Of a DNA stretch of 64,000 nucleotides, positions 24,990 through 38,061 are shown piece after piece. This stretch comes from Haliotis asinina (Eukaryota > Mollusca > Gastropoda > Lepetellida > Haliotidae), in contig NC_090280.1 of assembly GCF_037392515.1 (NCBI RefSeq), positions 25,611,118 to 25,675,117 on the forward strand, in the 5' to 3' direction. The translations under genes and the position numbers were made by a program. How positions within the stretch are numbered: position 1 is the first letter of the stretch; each line of letters starts with the position of its first letter. The notes below the pieces were generated by a model, which saw nothing but the letters and a program-made list of their open reading frames with translations, was not told the DNA's origin and did not search any database.

Positions 24990-25100
24990 ATCTGGGTAAG
25001 GGTCCCAGAGTACGGAACCTTGTGGGAGGCCAGTAAGTACAGTCTTATAGTCGGAACAGTATCCATTAATGACGACGTTTCGTGATCAGTTTTGTAAGTA

Positions 25101-26192
25101 CACTCTTCAAAAGAAACGCTAAATGGAATTCAAAACTGATACTAACAGTTTTGTACACATATGTAAATTCAAATATTTTTTTTTGTTGGGATGGGGTGGG
25201 GTGAGGGGTTGTTGCACATTGTTTCTGGAATGTTTAAGAAGATCATGCATGACCAAACGCAACCAGAATCTGTTTTATCAATCAGGATTGTCATGATGTG
25301 CGTGGATGCCATGCAGTAGGAATATCAGGCACAATGATTGTTTCCACGTGCAGAGAATGAGTACAGCATGTGACTATAAAAACCCCTAGTGAATCTCACA
25401 ATTTCATAGACGATTTTTGCAAGTACTGTACACCGCTGCCTGTCGAAATCATGCAGCTGGACGATTGGAAGCTGGCGAATCAAAGAATGAGGTGGCAAAG
25501 ATCTTCAACGTTCATCCCAGCACAATAACTCGATATTGGGATCGATTTCGTCAAACAAATCCGACAAATGACCTTCCACGATCAGTAAGACCTAGAGTCT
25601 CCACACCTGCCCAAGATCGGAAGATCCGGATAACCCACCTACGTGACCGCCATCGTACCGCCCGGGACACAGCACGAGAACAGTTTGGAGCCTGAAGAAT
25701 GTCCCATCACACAATCAGGATCCGTCTTCGAGAAGTAGGAATAGGTGCCAAGCGTCCAAACGTTGCCCCCTCCATGGCACGACTACATCGACGTCGACGA
25801 GTGAGAGGGTGTAACACAGTGCTGCCATGGAACCTGGCAAACTGGAGGCACATATGGTCTAGCAGAATTTTCAACAGTTGCTCCACATGCTGTAGGAAGA
25901 ATGGAGAAGGATTCCACAACAACACATCCAACGACTGATTCGATCTGTGCCCAGGAGATGTCGGTCTGTCGACGCAGCTGGAGGTGGTCATACGAAGTAC
26001 TGACTTCAACACCACTTGGTGGACAGCAGTAATGACTGTGATGACTGTTATTCTTATGAAATATGGACAAGATAGCAATGCATTGCTCTACAGAATTGTA
26101 TTGATATATCATTGTTTTCCGCTGATGTACTAGCAAATAACACCAAATTTTCATTGATATTTGGGTTTTGGATTTCAATTTTTCGAGGAGTG
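25101..26192 (+). mobile_element. internally deleted Tc1-like element
   Basis: Ends CACTCTTCAAAA (left) and the inverse of CACTCCTCGAAAAA (right), each next to TA (25099-25100, 26193-26194). From 25417 it encodes a Tc1 DNA-binding region: AGRLEAGESKNEVAKIF, then PRSVRPRVSTPAQDRKIR. A TGA stop follows at 25693-25695, and HTIRIRLREVGIGAKRP and NTVLPWNLANWR come after it. The sequence then jumps to the C-terminal RRIPQQHIQRLIRSVPRRC and AGGGHTKY. The catalytic core, including the DNxxxH and SPDLNPIEH blocks, is missing. It cannot encode its own transposase. Confidence 0.82.
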
Positions 26193-26217
26193 TAACTTTA
26201 AAACCAGTTCAAATGTG

Positions 26218-26272
26218 AACTGTATGTATGTACGTAAGTATGTATGCATGTGTGTGTGTGTGTGTGTGTGTG
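26218..26272. repeat. GTAT/TG microsatellite at the left edge of the gypsy fossil
   Basis: GTAT-type units pass into (TG)n, which ends exactly where the 5' LTR begins. A second TG tract begins exactly where the 3' LTR ends (39092). Confidence 0.9.
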
Positions 26273-26854
26273 TGTTGCTACAAGAGTGTATTTTCCGTGA
26301 TTTGAATTGTTATTAATTATTTTTGCGGTAGTTGTAATTGGGTCACACTTTTAAAGGTTTTAGTGTTCGTTATTGTGGGATACATTTCCTTCAGAAAATT
26401 ATTTAAGTGGTAAGGTAGTATTTTAGAGGCAACACCATTCTTCTGGAAATTGTTCCATTGTCCGGGAAATGACTGAAGGGTATATATATGGGCTGGTTGC
26501 TGTGTTGGGATGGACACAGACACATTACTGGTGTTTACACCATCATCAATCGCTGCCAACGCTTCATCTTCATAGCCGCCGTCAGACCGCTTACTGTGTT
26601 ATACTCTGCATGACTGTTTCTCTCTTACACTAAGACTTTGGTGTGTTTACTATACAACTTGTGACCCATTGCCTTAGATTTTGTCTATAGATTTTTTAAA
26701 TCGATATTGTATAATTGAATTGTGACTTTGTATAACTTGCTGTCTTTACAAAATCATACAAAATTTGAATGTTTTACACATGTCTTTGTTCTGTTTTGCT
26801 GGTTCACAGGGGATTTCTTACATCGTTTGTCACGGCAAATTCTTGACCGTAACA
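26273..26854 (+). repeat. 5' LTR of the gypsy fossil
   Basis: It starts TGTTGCTAC and ends CCGTAACA, followed by the primer-binding-like sequence, which resembles sites complementary to tRNA-Pro. About 582 bases long. Confidence 0.85.
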
Positions 26855-29058
26855 AAATTGGGGGCTCGTCCTGGAGAGAATTCACTTGACATTTGAGACC
26901 ATTTGTGAAATTTATTTCAAATTTCTGCAATTTTGCAACAAGTTCATTTTGTATTGTCCCCTGACACTGAGACAATTGGTCAGTTGCGGAAATCAGATTT
27001 ATTGCAAATTTCTTCACGTCTCAAACTTGATGCCAAACCTGCAATGAGGAAATTTCAGATTTTGAAAATTGTGTTGAATCACAATATTGATGAGGGAGTT
27101 TTTAAAGATGATGTTTTTAGAAATGGTCGAAGAGGAAGGTTCAGATCAATTGGAAATAAAGAAATTTCAAATTCAAAAAGAGGAAAACAGAAAACAAGAA
27201 GAACAGAAAAGGTTGGATATAGATAAAGAAAAAGGAAATGGAAATGAAAAAGTTTAAAATGGAGAAAGAAATACAATTGAAGATATTGCAAGTTGACAAA
27301 GAAATTACACTGAAAATCTTCAAAACCGTTTTCAGCCCTCAGATTCTTCCTCTTTTGATATTGCAAGGCATGCTAGACTGGTACCCCAATTTCATTAGAA
27401 AGGAGTAGAAGTATTGTCTATATTTTGAGAGTTGCTGAAAATTTTAAGTGACCTAGGGAGTCATGGACTATATTACTGCAAACTGTTTTGAAGGGAAAAG
27501 CTCAGGATGCTTATTCAGCATATCTTTGTAGATACAGCAAAACTCAGATTATGATCTTGTCAAGAGTACACTTGTGAAAGCTTATGAGTTAGTGCCTGAG
27601 GCTTATCGTCAGAAATTCAGAAATGCTCACTAAAGGGACTTCTGTTTCCTAGAGAAAAGGAGACATTGTTTGACAGGTGGTGTGGGTCAAAGGAGGTCAC
27701 AGATTTTGGTTTGAGTGTTCATTCTGACCTTAGGACTTATTTGGATGAACGAAAGGTTGATGACTTACATAAAGCAGCAATGTTGGCAGATGGTTATTGT
27801 TTGACTCAGAAGAGTTCTTTTAGGTTTCTGGGCAAAGTTTTCTGGCCAAAAGGACTTTACCCCGGTTAAGACTTCAGGACATGAAGGTTACAGTGGTGTT
27901 AGAACAGGTTCAAATTCTAGTGGCAAGCAGTCACATAATTTTCAGTCTAAGCCTAAGATTACCAGTGGTTCTGATCCTGTTTGTGTATATTGTAAGAAGT
28001 CAGGTCTTTGGATTTCTGCACGTTACAAACTCCAGTTTAGAAATCAGACTACAGGTTCCCTAAGTGCTTTTGTGTCCATCGCACCTAAGCCTTTCTTTCC
28101 AGGTGGTTCTGAGGAGAGTTTTGTTTGGGAGAGTAAGTCTCCAGATTCTGTAGTTCAGAAGGAGTTTTTGCCCTTTGTTTACAAGGGTTCTGTGTCATGG
28201 GAGATAAATCTACCCTACGACCCGTTATTATCTTGAGGGATACTGGAGCTCTTCAATCTCTGATTTTGAAGGATATTTTGCCTTTTTTCTGATGAGTCTT
28301 CAGATGTTTTGCTTCAGGGTATAGGTGGCAATTCTTCTGCTCCTCTCCATTTTGTGAATTTGACTTCAGATCTGATTTCCGATGAGGTGAAAGTTGGTGT
28401 TCTCGACTCTGTCCCAGTTTGGGGTGTCACTTTGTTGATCGATAATGATCTTTTGGGGGCCAAAGTTGGTGCTGATCCTATTGTCACTGTTTCGCCGGAG
28501 AGTTCAGTTAGAACAGAAAAGGTGGAGGATGAATTTCCAGGTATTTTCCCATCTTGTGCAGTGACTCGTTCAATTATCTTCAAAGAGGACTTCTTGATAA
28601 GTCAGATAGTTTGTCAGGTGGTGAACACATTCTTTCCTAAAAGCAGTTTATTAGTTCACAGGGTGAGGATGTTGAAGTGCAGAAGTTGGCTAGTAAGGCT
28701 GTTTCTCTTGAGGAGGTTGGCAAGGTTCCAGTTTGTTATTACTACAAGGACGGTGTTCTGATAGGAAAGATAGGTTGCCAGATGTTCCTACGGAGGATGA
28801 ATGGAAATTGTACCGTCAAATTGTGGTATCAAAATTATTTCAAAAACATGTACTTTCACTGGCACATGAAAGTCCCATGGCAAGTCATCTAGGTGTAAAC
28901 AAAACTTGTGAGAAAATTTTGGCACATTTCTTTCGGCTCAGTTTGAGACAAGAAATTTTGCAAGACCTTTCATGCATGTCAAATTGTTGGAAAACCAAAT
29001 CAGAAAATTCCTTCCGCTCCCTTGAAACCTATACCAGCTTTTGAGGCACCTTTCAGTA

Positions 29059-29982
29059 GAGTTATAATTGATTGTGCTGCTCCACTACCTAAGACTAAGT
29101 CTGGTATTTGCTCAGTATCATGTGTGCTTCTACCAGATTTCCTGAAGCAATTCCGCTTCATGGGATTGGTGCTCCTGTGACTGTCAAGATAACAGATAAC
29201 ATTCACGAGTCAGGTCTGGTGCCCGCTCGATTCAACAGTAATATGCATCAACAACCCGCAACGTCTACATGCCACTTACTTAGAAGTAACCAACTAACTG
29301 CTATAACTCAGTGTGAGACAACAACTCACGACTGCTACAAACTGTAGCACGACTGATGCGAACTCAGCTAGGTTCTGCAGTAAACATCTAACAGCTACAA
29401 GTCAACGTGGGACAACAACTCACGACTTCTACAAACTGTGTCACAACTGATGCTAACTCAACTAGATTCTGCAGTAAACTTACAATGCACCATGTTAAAA
29501 AAGAATAAAGGTGCTTAAAATCCTCCCGCAAAAACCCAACTAAATCAGACTCTACATACGACTTTTACTTTCCTACTTGCTCTAACCTCTACTATTTTAC
29601 AACTAAAACGGAGTACATGGAGTCACTAAGCTGTCATAAATGAATCCATTCACTCTGTTGGCACTACATTATCTCTAACAATTACAACTTTATTGTTAAT
29701 CAAACATATTAAGAGGGGGTGGGAAAAGGGTTTCGTTCTGATGCAGAACGTATGGAGTGGGGAGCTCTCACCTCCAACCAGTTACTGGTCGTCACGGACT
29801 CATTAGTGACAGGCGCTCCAGTGCGTATATACCCGGTCCGAGCGACTACCCGGAGTTATTATTGATTGTGCTGCTCCACTACCTAAGAGTAAGTCTGGTA
29901 TTTGCTCAGTATCATGTGTGCTTCTACCAGATTTCCTGAAGCAATTCCGCTTCATGGGATTGGTGCTCCTGTGACTGTCAAG
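29059..29982 (+). repeat. 130-bp direct duplication around a 662-bp LTR-like fragment
   Basis: The segment 29059-29188 recurs at 29853-29982 with two differences. Between the copies lies a piece (29193-29854) that is almost identical to 36339-37000, inside the LTR-like element at 36030-37174. The duplicated 130 bases belong to the integrase part of the gypsy fossil. Confidence 0.85.
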
Positions 29983-30966
29983 TTTTTCACCTTTGTTGGT
30001 TTGCCAGATGTTGTTCAGTCTGATCAGGTCTCAAATTTTATGTCTAAGGTGTTTCAACAGGCTATGTACCGATTTGGTATTAAGCAAGTTAAGTCTAGTG
30101 CTTATCATCCAGAGTTGCAGAGGGCGTATGGGGAGGTTTCATCAAACTTTGAAAAATATGATCAAGACTTATTGTTTTGAGACCGAGAAAGATTGGGATG
30201 AGGGTGTGCATTTGTTGTTTGCTGTCAGAGAGTCAGTTCAGGAAAGTTTAGGGTTTAGCCCCTATGAACTTGTATTTGGTCACAGAGTGTGTGGACCACT
30301 AAAACACTTAGAAGAACAATGGCTCAATGACAGACCTGAGATCAATCTTTTAGACTATGTGTCTACATTTAATGACAGACTATCAAAAGCAAGTGAGGTG
30401 GCCAGAAAAACCTTGCAAGTTTCATAAGAAAAAATGAAGCTAAACTATGACAGAAAGTCAAAAGAGAGAAATTTTACTTGTGGTGAGAGAGTGTTAGTTT
30501 TGCTTCCCATTCCTGGTCAGCCACTGAGAGCAAGATATCAAGGTCCATATGTTGTTGACAAAAAGTTTAGCAACACAGACTATGTCGTCCTGAGGCCTGG
30601 TCGTCGTAAACAAAAGAGATTGTGTCATGTCAACATGATTAAGAAATATCATGACAGGTTAGAAAACAAACGTGTCAATAGTATTGCCACACTCTCCCCA
30701 GTTACTGATTGCACTAAAGACAACTGCGAAAATGTTGACAACATTGGTGATTGTGTTAGCAATGTGAAGTTTGATGATCTTAGTGATAATGTTTCACCAA
30801 AGTTGAAAAATTCTGATGTGTTAACTCACCTTGATGAGAAACTATCACATTTATCCCCTGAGCAGAGAGTTCAAATGTCAGATTTGCTTTATGAGTTCAA
30901 GTCAAGTCTTTTATTTCGTTTGAATTGCCATCGGCCCATATACAGTTATACAGATACATACATATA

Positions 30967-32263
30967 CAGTATGGTTCAAAATTATTGAGAATAGCTAAAG
31001 CATTTCATATTATTAAACGAGAACAAATCAGATAAAATTGAATGTATTGTAAAACTGAACTGACCTTTTCATGTTGTGTAGGTAACAATTTAATATTTTA
31101 TCAAGTCTCCTTGAGCTTCACGGCACAGTCTAAGACGGGTAGGCATACTTCCTATCAGAGAGGTTAGTGTCTCGTGAGTTATGCTGTCCCAGTATCGGAC
31201 CACTTCTCTCTTCACGTCTTCAATTTTTGTCAACCCCTTTTGATTCACACATTCCTTCATCATCCACCAAATGTTCTCAATGGGATTTAAGTCAGGACTA
31301 TATGCAGGAAATGGTAATGCAGTCACATTTTTCTCCTGAAACCACTGCTTGGCATGTTTTGCGGTGTGTTTAGGATCATTATCTTGCTGCAAAATCCAGT
31401 CATTTCCATAACACACATGTGCACTTGGAAGGAGAAAATTATCTAATATGTTAGTGTAGCGTTGTCTTGTCAGATTTCCCTCAAACACACACAGCGGGGT
31501 CGTTCCTAATAAGGATATCCCTCCCCATACATGAAACTTTGGGATGTATTTAGGTCGTCGATACAACGGTGCTGACGCAGACTTTGTCCATATTTTCACA
31601 TTATTGGGATATACCCATATTGAGCTTTCATCAGTAAAAATCACATTTTCCCAGTCAAAGTTTTCATGTGCCAAACACCACTCAACACGCCTGTCTTTAT
31701 GTTCTTGTTTCATGAGAGGAGAAGGAATTCCAGTCTTTTTCTCCCATCCAAGATCAATCAAATTTCTTCTAACTGTACATTTTGATACAACTGTTGATCC
31801 CCTTTCTATCATTTCATACCTGATGTTGGAGATGCTTGCCCTTTGCTTTTTAGACGCTAAAATTCCCAGCCGGACGCGATCTGAGAAGTCCAATTTTCTG
31901 GGTCTCCCTGCTCCTTTCTCGTGCCCCAAATCCTTTCCCTCTTTAAAATTCTTCCTAATCCTATACACAGTAGAAAGAGGAGTTCCTGTTCTCTCTGCCA
32001 ATGTATTTACATCATCAATTCCTTGATTACACAACTCAAAAATCAACCTTCTTTTATCTTCAGCAGACATTGTTGACAGTGCTGAGGAAAATGACGTCTG
32101 CTACAAATTCAGGGGAGGTAACTCTAATTGTACTATACTCAGTAGGCCAAGATGAGTTACCTCCTTTATACCATTACTTAGTTTTAAGTATCAGTGAATC
32201 AGTTGAGGTGTTAGGATAGCTCAAAGTAAGAAGAAAAATTCTCAATAATTATGAACCAGACTA
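30967..32263 (-). mobile_element. complete Tc1/mariner-like transposon with intact transposase
   Basis: The terminal inverted repeats of about 26 bases (CAGTATGGTTCAAAATTATT at left; TAGTCTGGTTCATAATTATT read inward from the right) differ at three positions. TA flanks both ends (30965-30966, 32264-32265). The 1,297-bp element holds one uninterrupted reading frame. It lies near the 3' end of the LINE at 30921-35704, so it is the youngest layer of the nest. Confidence 0.92.
31090..32070 (-). CDS. Tc1/mariner-family transposase, intact, 326 aa
   Basis: Cut-and-paste transposase acting on its own terminal repeats in the nucleus. Residues 1-110 form the two helix-turn-helix units (GIDDVNTLAERTGTPLSTVY; a GRPRK minor-groove motif near residue 55). 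The catalytic triad is visible: Asp in FTDESS (about residue 145), Asp in QQDNDPKH (about 232), Glu in SPDLNPIENIW (about 267). There are 34 residues between the last two, so it is DD34E. Length is normal for the family, and the ATG at 32070 starts a typical N-terminus MSAEDKRRL. No stop or frameshift was seen. Whether it is still active cannot be told from sequence; its two slightly different terminal repeats argue for modest age. Confidence 0.93.
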   Translation of the reverse strand: MSAEDKRRLIFELCNQGIDDVNTLAERTGTPLSTVYRIRKNFKEGKDLGHEKGAGRPRKLDFSDRVRLGILASKKQRASISNIRYEMIERGSTVVSKCTVRRNLIDLGWEKKTGIPSPLMKQEHKDRRVEWCLAHENFDWENVIFTDESSIWVYPNNVKIWTKSASAPLYRRPKYIPKFHVWGGISLLGTTPLCVFEGNLTRQRYTNILDNFLLPSAHVCYGNDWILQQDNDPKHTAKHAKQWFQEKNVTALPFPAYSPDLNPIENIWWMMKECVNQKGLTKIEDVKREVVRYWDSITHETLTSLIGSMPTRLRLCREAQGDLIKY

Positions 32264-35200
32264 TATATGTTATGACAACATAAGAGGCACCATGGGATAC
32301 AATTGTGCTCTCCATTAACCAACCGCTGACGTAGCTCAAAGCTCAAACATAAATATTTACAAAGACTATTCAATAACTCAGATGATGTAGAAGACAGTAA
32401 TTGCTTGAATTTATAGGTAGACGGATTGTGATTATACATTTGTGGTAAATAACAGGTTCGTAGATTATTGTAGCATTCACATATAAGGATAAAGTGAAAT
32501 CCATCTTCTATTCCCTTATTACATATAGAACAAATGCGTTGATTAGAATCACCTCCCAACCACCGTCCCTCATTAGCCTTTAGTTTTGGAATGCCCGCTC
32601 TGATCCTAGTAAGAATATTTCTGTATTTTTATTTGTTAGCATAGTCAGATATTTTTCCGGCTCTAATAGGCTTTTGTATTGTCTGTATAGCTTATACCTT
32701 GAACTTTCTTCCATGGTACTATTCCATGTCTGTATATACATGTCAACTGCGACTCTTTTGAACATTTGAAAAAACTGGGATTCGTTACCAACACCTTGAA
32801 ATAACCAAACATAACCAGAGCCATATGAAAACAATAAATTACGCACATATGAAACATAGTTAACATATCCACAGTTATCGTAATACATTAACATATCATG
32901 AGCTTTTTGGGGGGATTCTTTGTTGATGCAAATTTACCAGTTTAAGCCAGTATTTTATGAAACGACACTGTGCATTTATATACAGTGGGTAACGTCCACA
33001 TTCACCATAAACAATCACATTTGGTGTCTGGGGACCAACATTTAGGAACTTCTTACATGCAGTTAAATGTACATTTTCAATCTTATAAAATTTATTAATG
33101 CCCCACACTTCGGCACCATACAAAAGAATTGGCTGAATTTGGGTATCAAATATTTTTAAAAATACAGAATAGTCAACATTATCCAGTTTATGTAGTACTT
33201 CTGGTGTGTGGTGTGTACTTCTAGCAGTGCCCGTGTGCCCCGAGATGATAAATCTAATGTACATGTATTGAATTTACAAGAAGATGAAAAAAGGAATACC
33301 TAGATATCGATAGAGTCAACTGTTAAAACACGTTCACCTTTATAAAACCATTTCTCATTTCTGGCTAAGGGTCCACCTCTCCTAAAAACAACAATCTGGG
33401 TTTTCTCTAGATTGACAGTCAACCCCCACGTGTCAGCATATGATTCTAGAATTTTTAATTGTCTTTGTAACCTCGATATAGCGTCAGAAACTAGAACAGC
33501 ATCATCGGCAAACTGTAATAACAGGATTTCTAGCATATCTGGAAATAACTGCACACCAAATTTTCCGTGTTGTGTGATTTCTAATGACAATTCATTGATG
33601 AAAAACGAGAAGAGGAGAGGACTTAGAATACATCCCTGCCTTAATCCTACTGGGCAATCAAAATAATCTGATAAAATATTATTACTTTTTACACAGACTT
33701 TAGCCGAATTAAAAATAGTTTTCAGTGCTGTAAGCATCTTTCCATTTAAACCAGTTGCATAAAGACATTGCCATAGTTTTTTACGGTCGATAGAGTCAAA
33801 GGCCTTTCGGAAATCGACAAAGGCGACATATACCTTGTTTTTCTTCTTCAGTATGGTTTTCTGAATGATAGCATATAATGTGAAAATGTGATCTGCTGCT
33901 GAATATCCGTTTCTAAAACAAGCCTGAGTTTCTGTCAATTTGTCTCTTAGGGTAGCCCAATTTGTCAATCTTGCATTAAGTATGCATGTGTAAATTTTAC
34001 TCAAAGTGCAGAGTATAGATATCAGTCAGGATTGTCTCTATTACCCTTTTTATGTAGAGGGATGATAATTGCCTTGACCACTGGTCAGGAAATAAAGCAT
34101 CATTGAACAACTTGTTAAATAATTTGCCCAAGAACGGGATAATAACGGCTTCTGAACATTTTAACATTTCAATTATGATATGATTACTGCCTGGGGATTT
34201 ACCATTCTTTAAGTGCTGGATTGCATCATGAATTTCTTTATTAGTTATGGGTGCTTCAAGAATGTCTAAATCAAGATCTTCAAGTAGATTGTCATCTTGG
34301 ACGGATGTATCATTATTAGCGGCAAGTAGATCTATGCTTTGGAATACATTCTTAAAATGATTCAATCAGCTATCAAGTTCAATATTACAGTTTCTGTTAT
34401 CACGTCTGGAAATATTCTTTACTCTTTATATTTGTTTCTCATCTTGAAGTAGGCACGTTTATTTTCACATGATTTGTGACGTCTAAATCATCTCAAATGC
34501 TGTCGTGCTTCTCGCTTAGCTTTTTTACATTTCAGAGTATAAAATCCTGTATTATCGCCAACTGACCCACTTTTAAGGGATTCTTTCATACACTGAGATG
34601 CGGAATGAACTGCTTTCACAAACATATCTAAACTGTTGTTAAGGTTACCGTCAACTTCATCCACCATATCTTGAAGTGAGGGACATGAGTTACTAAGGGA
34701 AATTAAAAATTCCGATGCCTTGTTATCATTCCACTTGAAAGTAAAACTGCCTTCGGCATGTGGCATAGGCTTAAAAGATATATCATTCGCAAGTTTACGA
34801 GCAGAAGCTGTTACCGAGTCGACACAGAGAATCACGGGCATATGTTTAGATTCAACTCTAGAATCGACTATAACATCATGTTGGATATAGAATAAATCAG
34901 CAGTACCAATAAAGTAGTCAACTACAACCTTGTTGGGATATATAAGTAAATTCTCCTGTATTGTCACTTAGCGTTCTGCCGTTAAAGATATACAAATTAT
35001 GAGAAAAGCAAAAGTCAATCAGTTTACGACCAAAGGTGTTTACAGAACTGTCGCATGAATGTCTTTAATTTACAGGCACTGAGGGTTCCTCCGGGAATGC
35101 AGCTTCGTCTAGACCGTGAAGGTCAAGTGTGTCAGGTGGGTTGTTATGGACACCAACACGAGCGTTCAAATCTCCGCAACTGATGACGTCACATCCATGG

Positions 35201-36029
35201 TCTGAATGGTCTATCAGCCACTGGTCAATATCATCGACAGCGGTTGTGCCGTCGGCTGCAACATAAAACGTTGAGCCGATAGGAGGTACATATGTTGCAA
35301 ATACACGGACATCTTAATTGTTGCCAACTGTACTTTTATCTAGTTTGATACAGACAACATTGTCAATATCTAGAGAAATGTGTTGGCATTTACTAGCTAG
35401 AGTGCTTTTCAACAAAACGACCACTCCGCCAGATAATCTTCCAGCCTTTGCTATTCTATGAGCTTTGGATGTGTACAAGTCGTAAGCAGAGATCTGGGTT
35501 ATTGCTGTTAAATTATCGAGAAATGTTTCCACTAGGCAGATAAACTCAAAGTTATGTATATAAGCAATAAAATTGGGGTTGTCAACCTTTGACAGAAAAC
35601 CCTCTATATTCCGTGTTAGGAATTTAAAACTGTAGCTGGAACGTAGTACACCTGATATATGCTGTAGATCTTCAATCTGGGCCGGAGTTCTGTCACTTAC
35701 TTCTTGATGTGCCTGGTCGAACTGATGTTGTTAGCCATGATATATATGTAAGTGATGCTCTGCCTGTAAAACAACACCCATATCGGATGAATCCAGTGAA
35801 GCGTGAAATTCTGCGGAAAGAGGTGCAATACATGCTGGACATTGACATCACTGAACCCAGTGACAGTCCGTGGAGTTCACCATGTGTTCTTGTGCCGTAG
35901 AGTGGAGGTGGTTGGCGCTGCTGTGCTGACATGAAAGCTGTCAATGCACTCTCACGAACTGATTGGTATTCTATTCCGAGAATGGACGATTGCATTGATC
36001 GCATTGGTCAAGCTAGGTATATAAGTAAT

Positions 36030-37174
36030 TGTAATAGGACGGGTCTGGCCATCAATGGACTTTGCGTTGTGTGTTTTTATAAAAAGGTGTTTCATGGAAA
36101 CTTTGATGGCCAAGCTCGTACTACCACCCCAGGTTCTTTCCACTTTTTGTTGCGGGGTGAATGACAACTGAACTCAATATAGTTTTAACAAAGATTATTT
36201 ATTATCATAACATAGTGTAAATAATTGCACCTATAAGAACCTTAAAGCTTTATGAAAACATAACACAGAGGCAAGTCAGAAGCATTTCCCACAACTAATA
36301 CCAACCTGACTAAGTTCTGCAAAAATTACAATGTCTCACAGATAACATTCACGAGTCAGGTCTGGTGCCCGCTCGATTCAACAGTAATATGCATCAACAA
36401 CCCGCAACGTCTACATGCCACTTACTTAGAAGTAACCAACTAACTGCTATAACTCAATGTGAGACAACAACTCACGACTGCTACAAACTGTAACACGACT
36501 GATGCGAACTCAGCTAGGTTCTGCAGTAAACATCTAACTGCTACAAGTCAACGTGGGACAACAACTCACGACTTCTACAAACTGTGTCACAACTGATGCT
36601 AACTCAACTAGATTCTGCAGTAAACTTACAATGCACCATGTTAAAAAAGAATAAAGGTGCTTAAAATCCTCCCGCAAAAACCCAACTAAATCAGACTCTA
36701 CATACGACTTTTACTTTCCTACTTGCTCTAACCTCTACTATTTTACAACTAAAACGGAGTACATGGAGTCACTAAGCTGTCATAAATGAATCCATTCACT
36801 CTGTTGGCACTACATTATCTCTAACAATTACAACTTTATTGTTAATCAAACATATTAAGAGGGGGTGGGAAAAGGGTTTCGTTCTGATGCAGAACGTATG
36901 GAGTGGGGAGCTCTCACCTCCAACCAGTTACTGGTCGTCACGGACTCATTAGTGACAGGCGCTCCAGCGCTTATATACCCGGTCCGAGCGACTACCCGGA
37001 TGAAGAAAGTTTGGCTATCAGTGATTGGCCTGGATAACTAAAACATGTGGCATTTAGCCACAACAGACGGACTGACTGACTGAACTAGGAAAACATTCGA
37101 AGCACTCAACAACGCTACCAGAATACACGCGAGCTGCAACTCTCATCAGTGCCTGTAAGCATTGACGAGTTACA
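36030..37174 (-). mobile_element. LTR-like insertion in the gypsy fossil
   Basis: The ends are TGTAA (36030) and TTACA (37174), the TG..CA layout of LTRs. On minus there is a strong TATA-like GGGTATATAAGCGC (about 36970) and, farther on, an AATAAA (about 36840). It interrupts the reverse-transcriptase part of the gypsy fossil. No target duplication was recognised. It is read as a solo LTR of another family, and a 662-bp part of it recurs at 29193-29854. It could instead be another kind of non-coding mobile element. Confidence 0.5.
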
Positions 37175-37923
37175 GAAGCCATAAAACCCTTTTTATCGCA
37201 TACGTTTTACTGAAGGACTTCTGGCAGATTCCACTCACAGACCGTGCAAGGAAAATATCGGCATTCGCTACTCCAGATGGACTGTATCAATACAAAGTGA
37301 TGCCGTTTGGTCTGAAGAACGCTCCACCAACGTTCCAGAGACTTGTCAACAATGTCACATCAGGCCTTGGTCGTGTCAAGCCTTACATGTATGATGTCAT
37401 CGATTATTATGACATTGAGTTGGATGACCATCTGAAAAGGACTCCTGCTTTCTTCCAAAGACTGTTTCAGGCCAAGTTAACTGTGAATCTCACCAGGTGT
37501 GAATTTTGAAGGCACAAGTTGAATTTTAGGGCATGTTGCAGGGCACGGCCAGGTACAACCAGTTCATGCTAAAGTTGAAGCAATTGTACATTTTCCAGTG
37601 CCTCAATCTAAGAGAGAAGTCATGAGATTCTTGGGTATGGCTGGCTATTACAGAAAGTTTGGTCAAAACGTCTCAGATGTTGTATCACCACTTACCAACC
37701 TTTTTGGGGAAAAGGTAAAATTTCGGTGGGATGGCAGTTGTCAGACTGCATTTGAAAAAGTCAAAGCCATACCCATGAATTCTCCAGCATTACAGGCACC
37801 AGGTTTTGAGAAAGTATTTAAGTTGCGAGTTGATGCCAGTGGTGTAGGTGCAGGTGCTGTCCTGATTCAAGAGGATGATTCAGGAACTGAACATCCAGTT
37901 TGTTATTTTTCAAAGAAATTTGG

Positions 37924-38061
37924 CTGACTTTGTGTGCTGCCGAGTAGGTGTCTGACTCTGAGGGTGCGGGTTCGAATTTGTACTTTACTGAGAAAGTGAA
38001 ATCCCAAATATGACATATGTTGCATTTGACCACTTTCTAAATGGCATCGTGTAATCAAATT
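37924..38061 (+). mobile_element. SINE family C copy
   Basis: It shares GTGTCTGACTC.GAGGGTGCGG with the copy at 3028-3125 (reverse), and a B box GGTTCGAATTTG. It interrupts the RNase H part of the gypsy fossil, whose sequence resumes immediately afterwards. The A-box side is diverged. Confidence 0.6.

Larger units (their letters stand above)
30921..35704 (-). mobile_element. LINE with APE-type endonuclease and reverse transcriptase, decayed
   Basis: Inserted antisense into the gypsy fossil between its integrase and reverse-transcriptase parts. Minus-strand blocks in order: endonuclease start FLTRNIEGF with a catalytic-type Glu in ICLVETF (about 35.5-35.6 kb), CGDLNARVG (about 35.2 kb), VVDYFIGTADLF and SKHMPV (about 34.9 kb). 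The reverse transcriptase follows: GKSPGSNHIIIEML (34.2 kb), FVDFRKAFDSIDR (33.8 kb), GLRQGCILSPLLF (33.6 kb) and the FADD box (33.5 kb). A C-terminal zinc-like CSICNKG..FHFILICECY lies at 32.5 kb. Several stops and shifts break it, for example near 34000 where the frame changes. It is close to full length once the Tc1 element at 30967-32263 is discounted. The clade is not assigned. Confidence 0.82.

Noticed and set aside
36030-37174. Reading this LTR-like piece and the copy at 29193 as the two LTRs of a single element
   Set aside because: The sequence between them is explained by the gypsy fossil, a LINE and a Tc1 element, and the first copy is only a part of the second.
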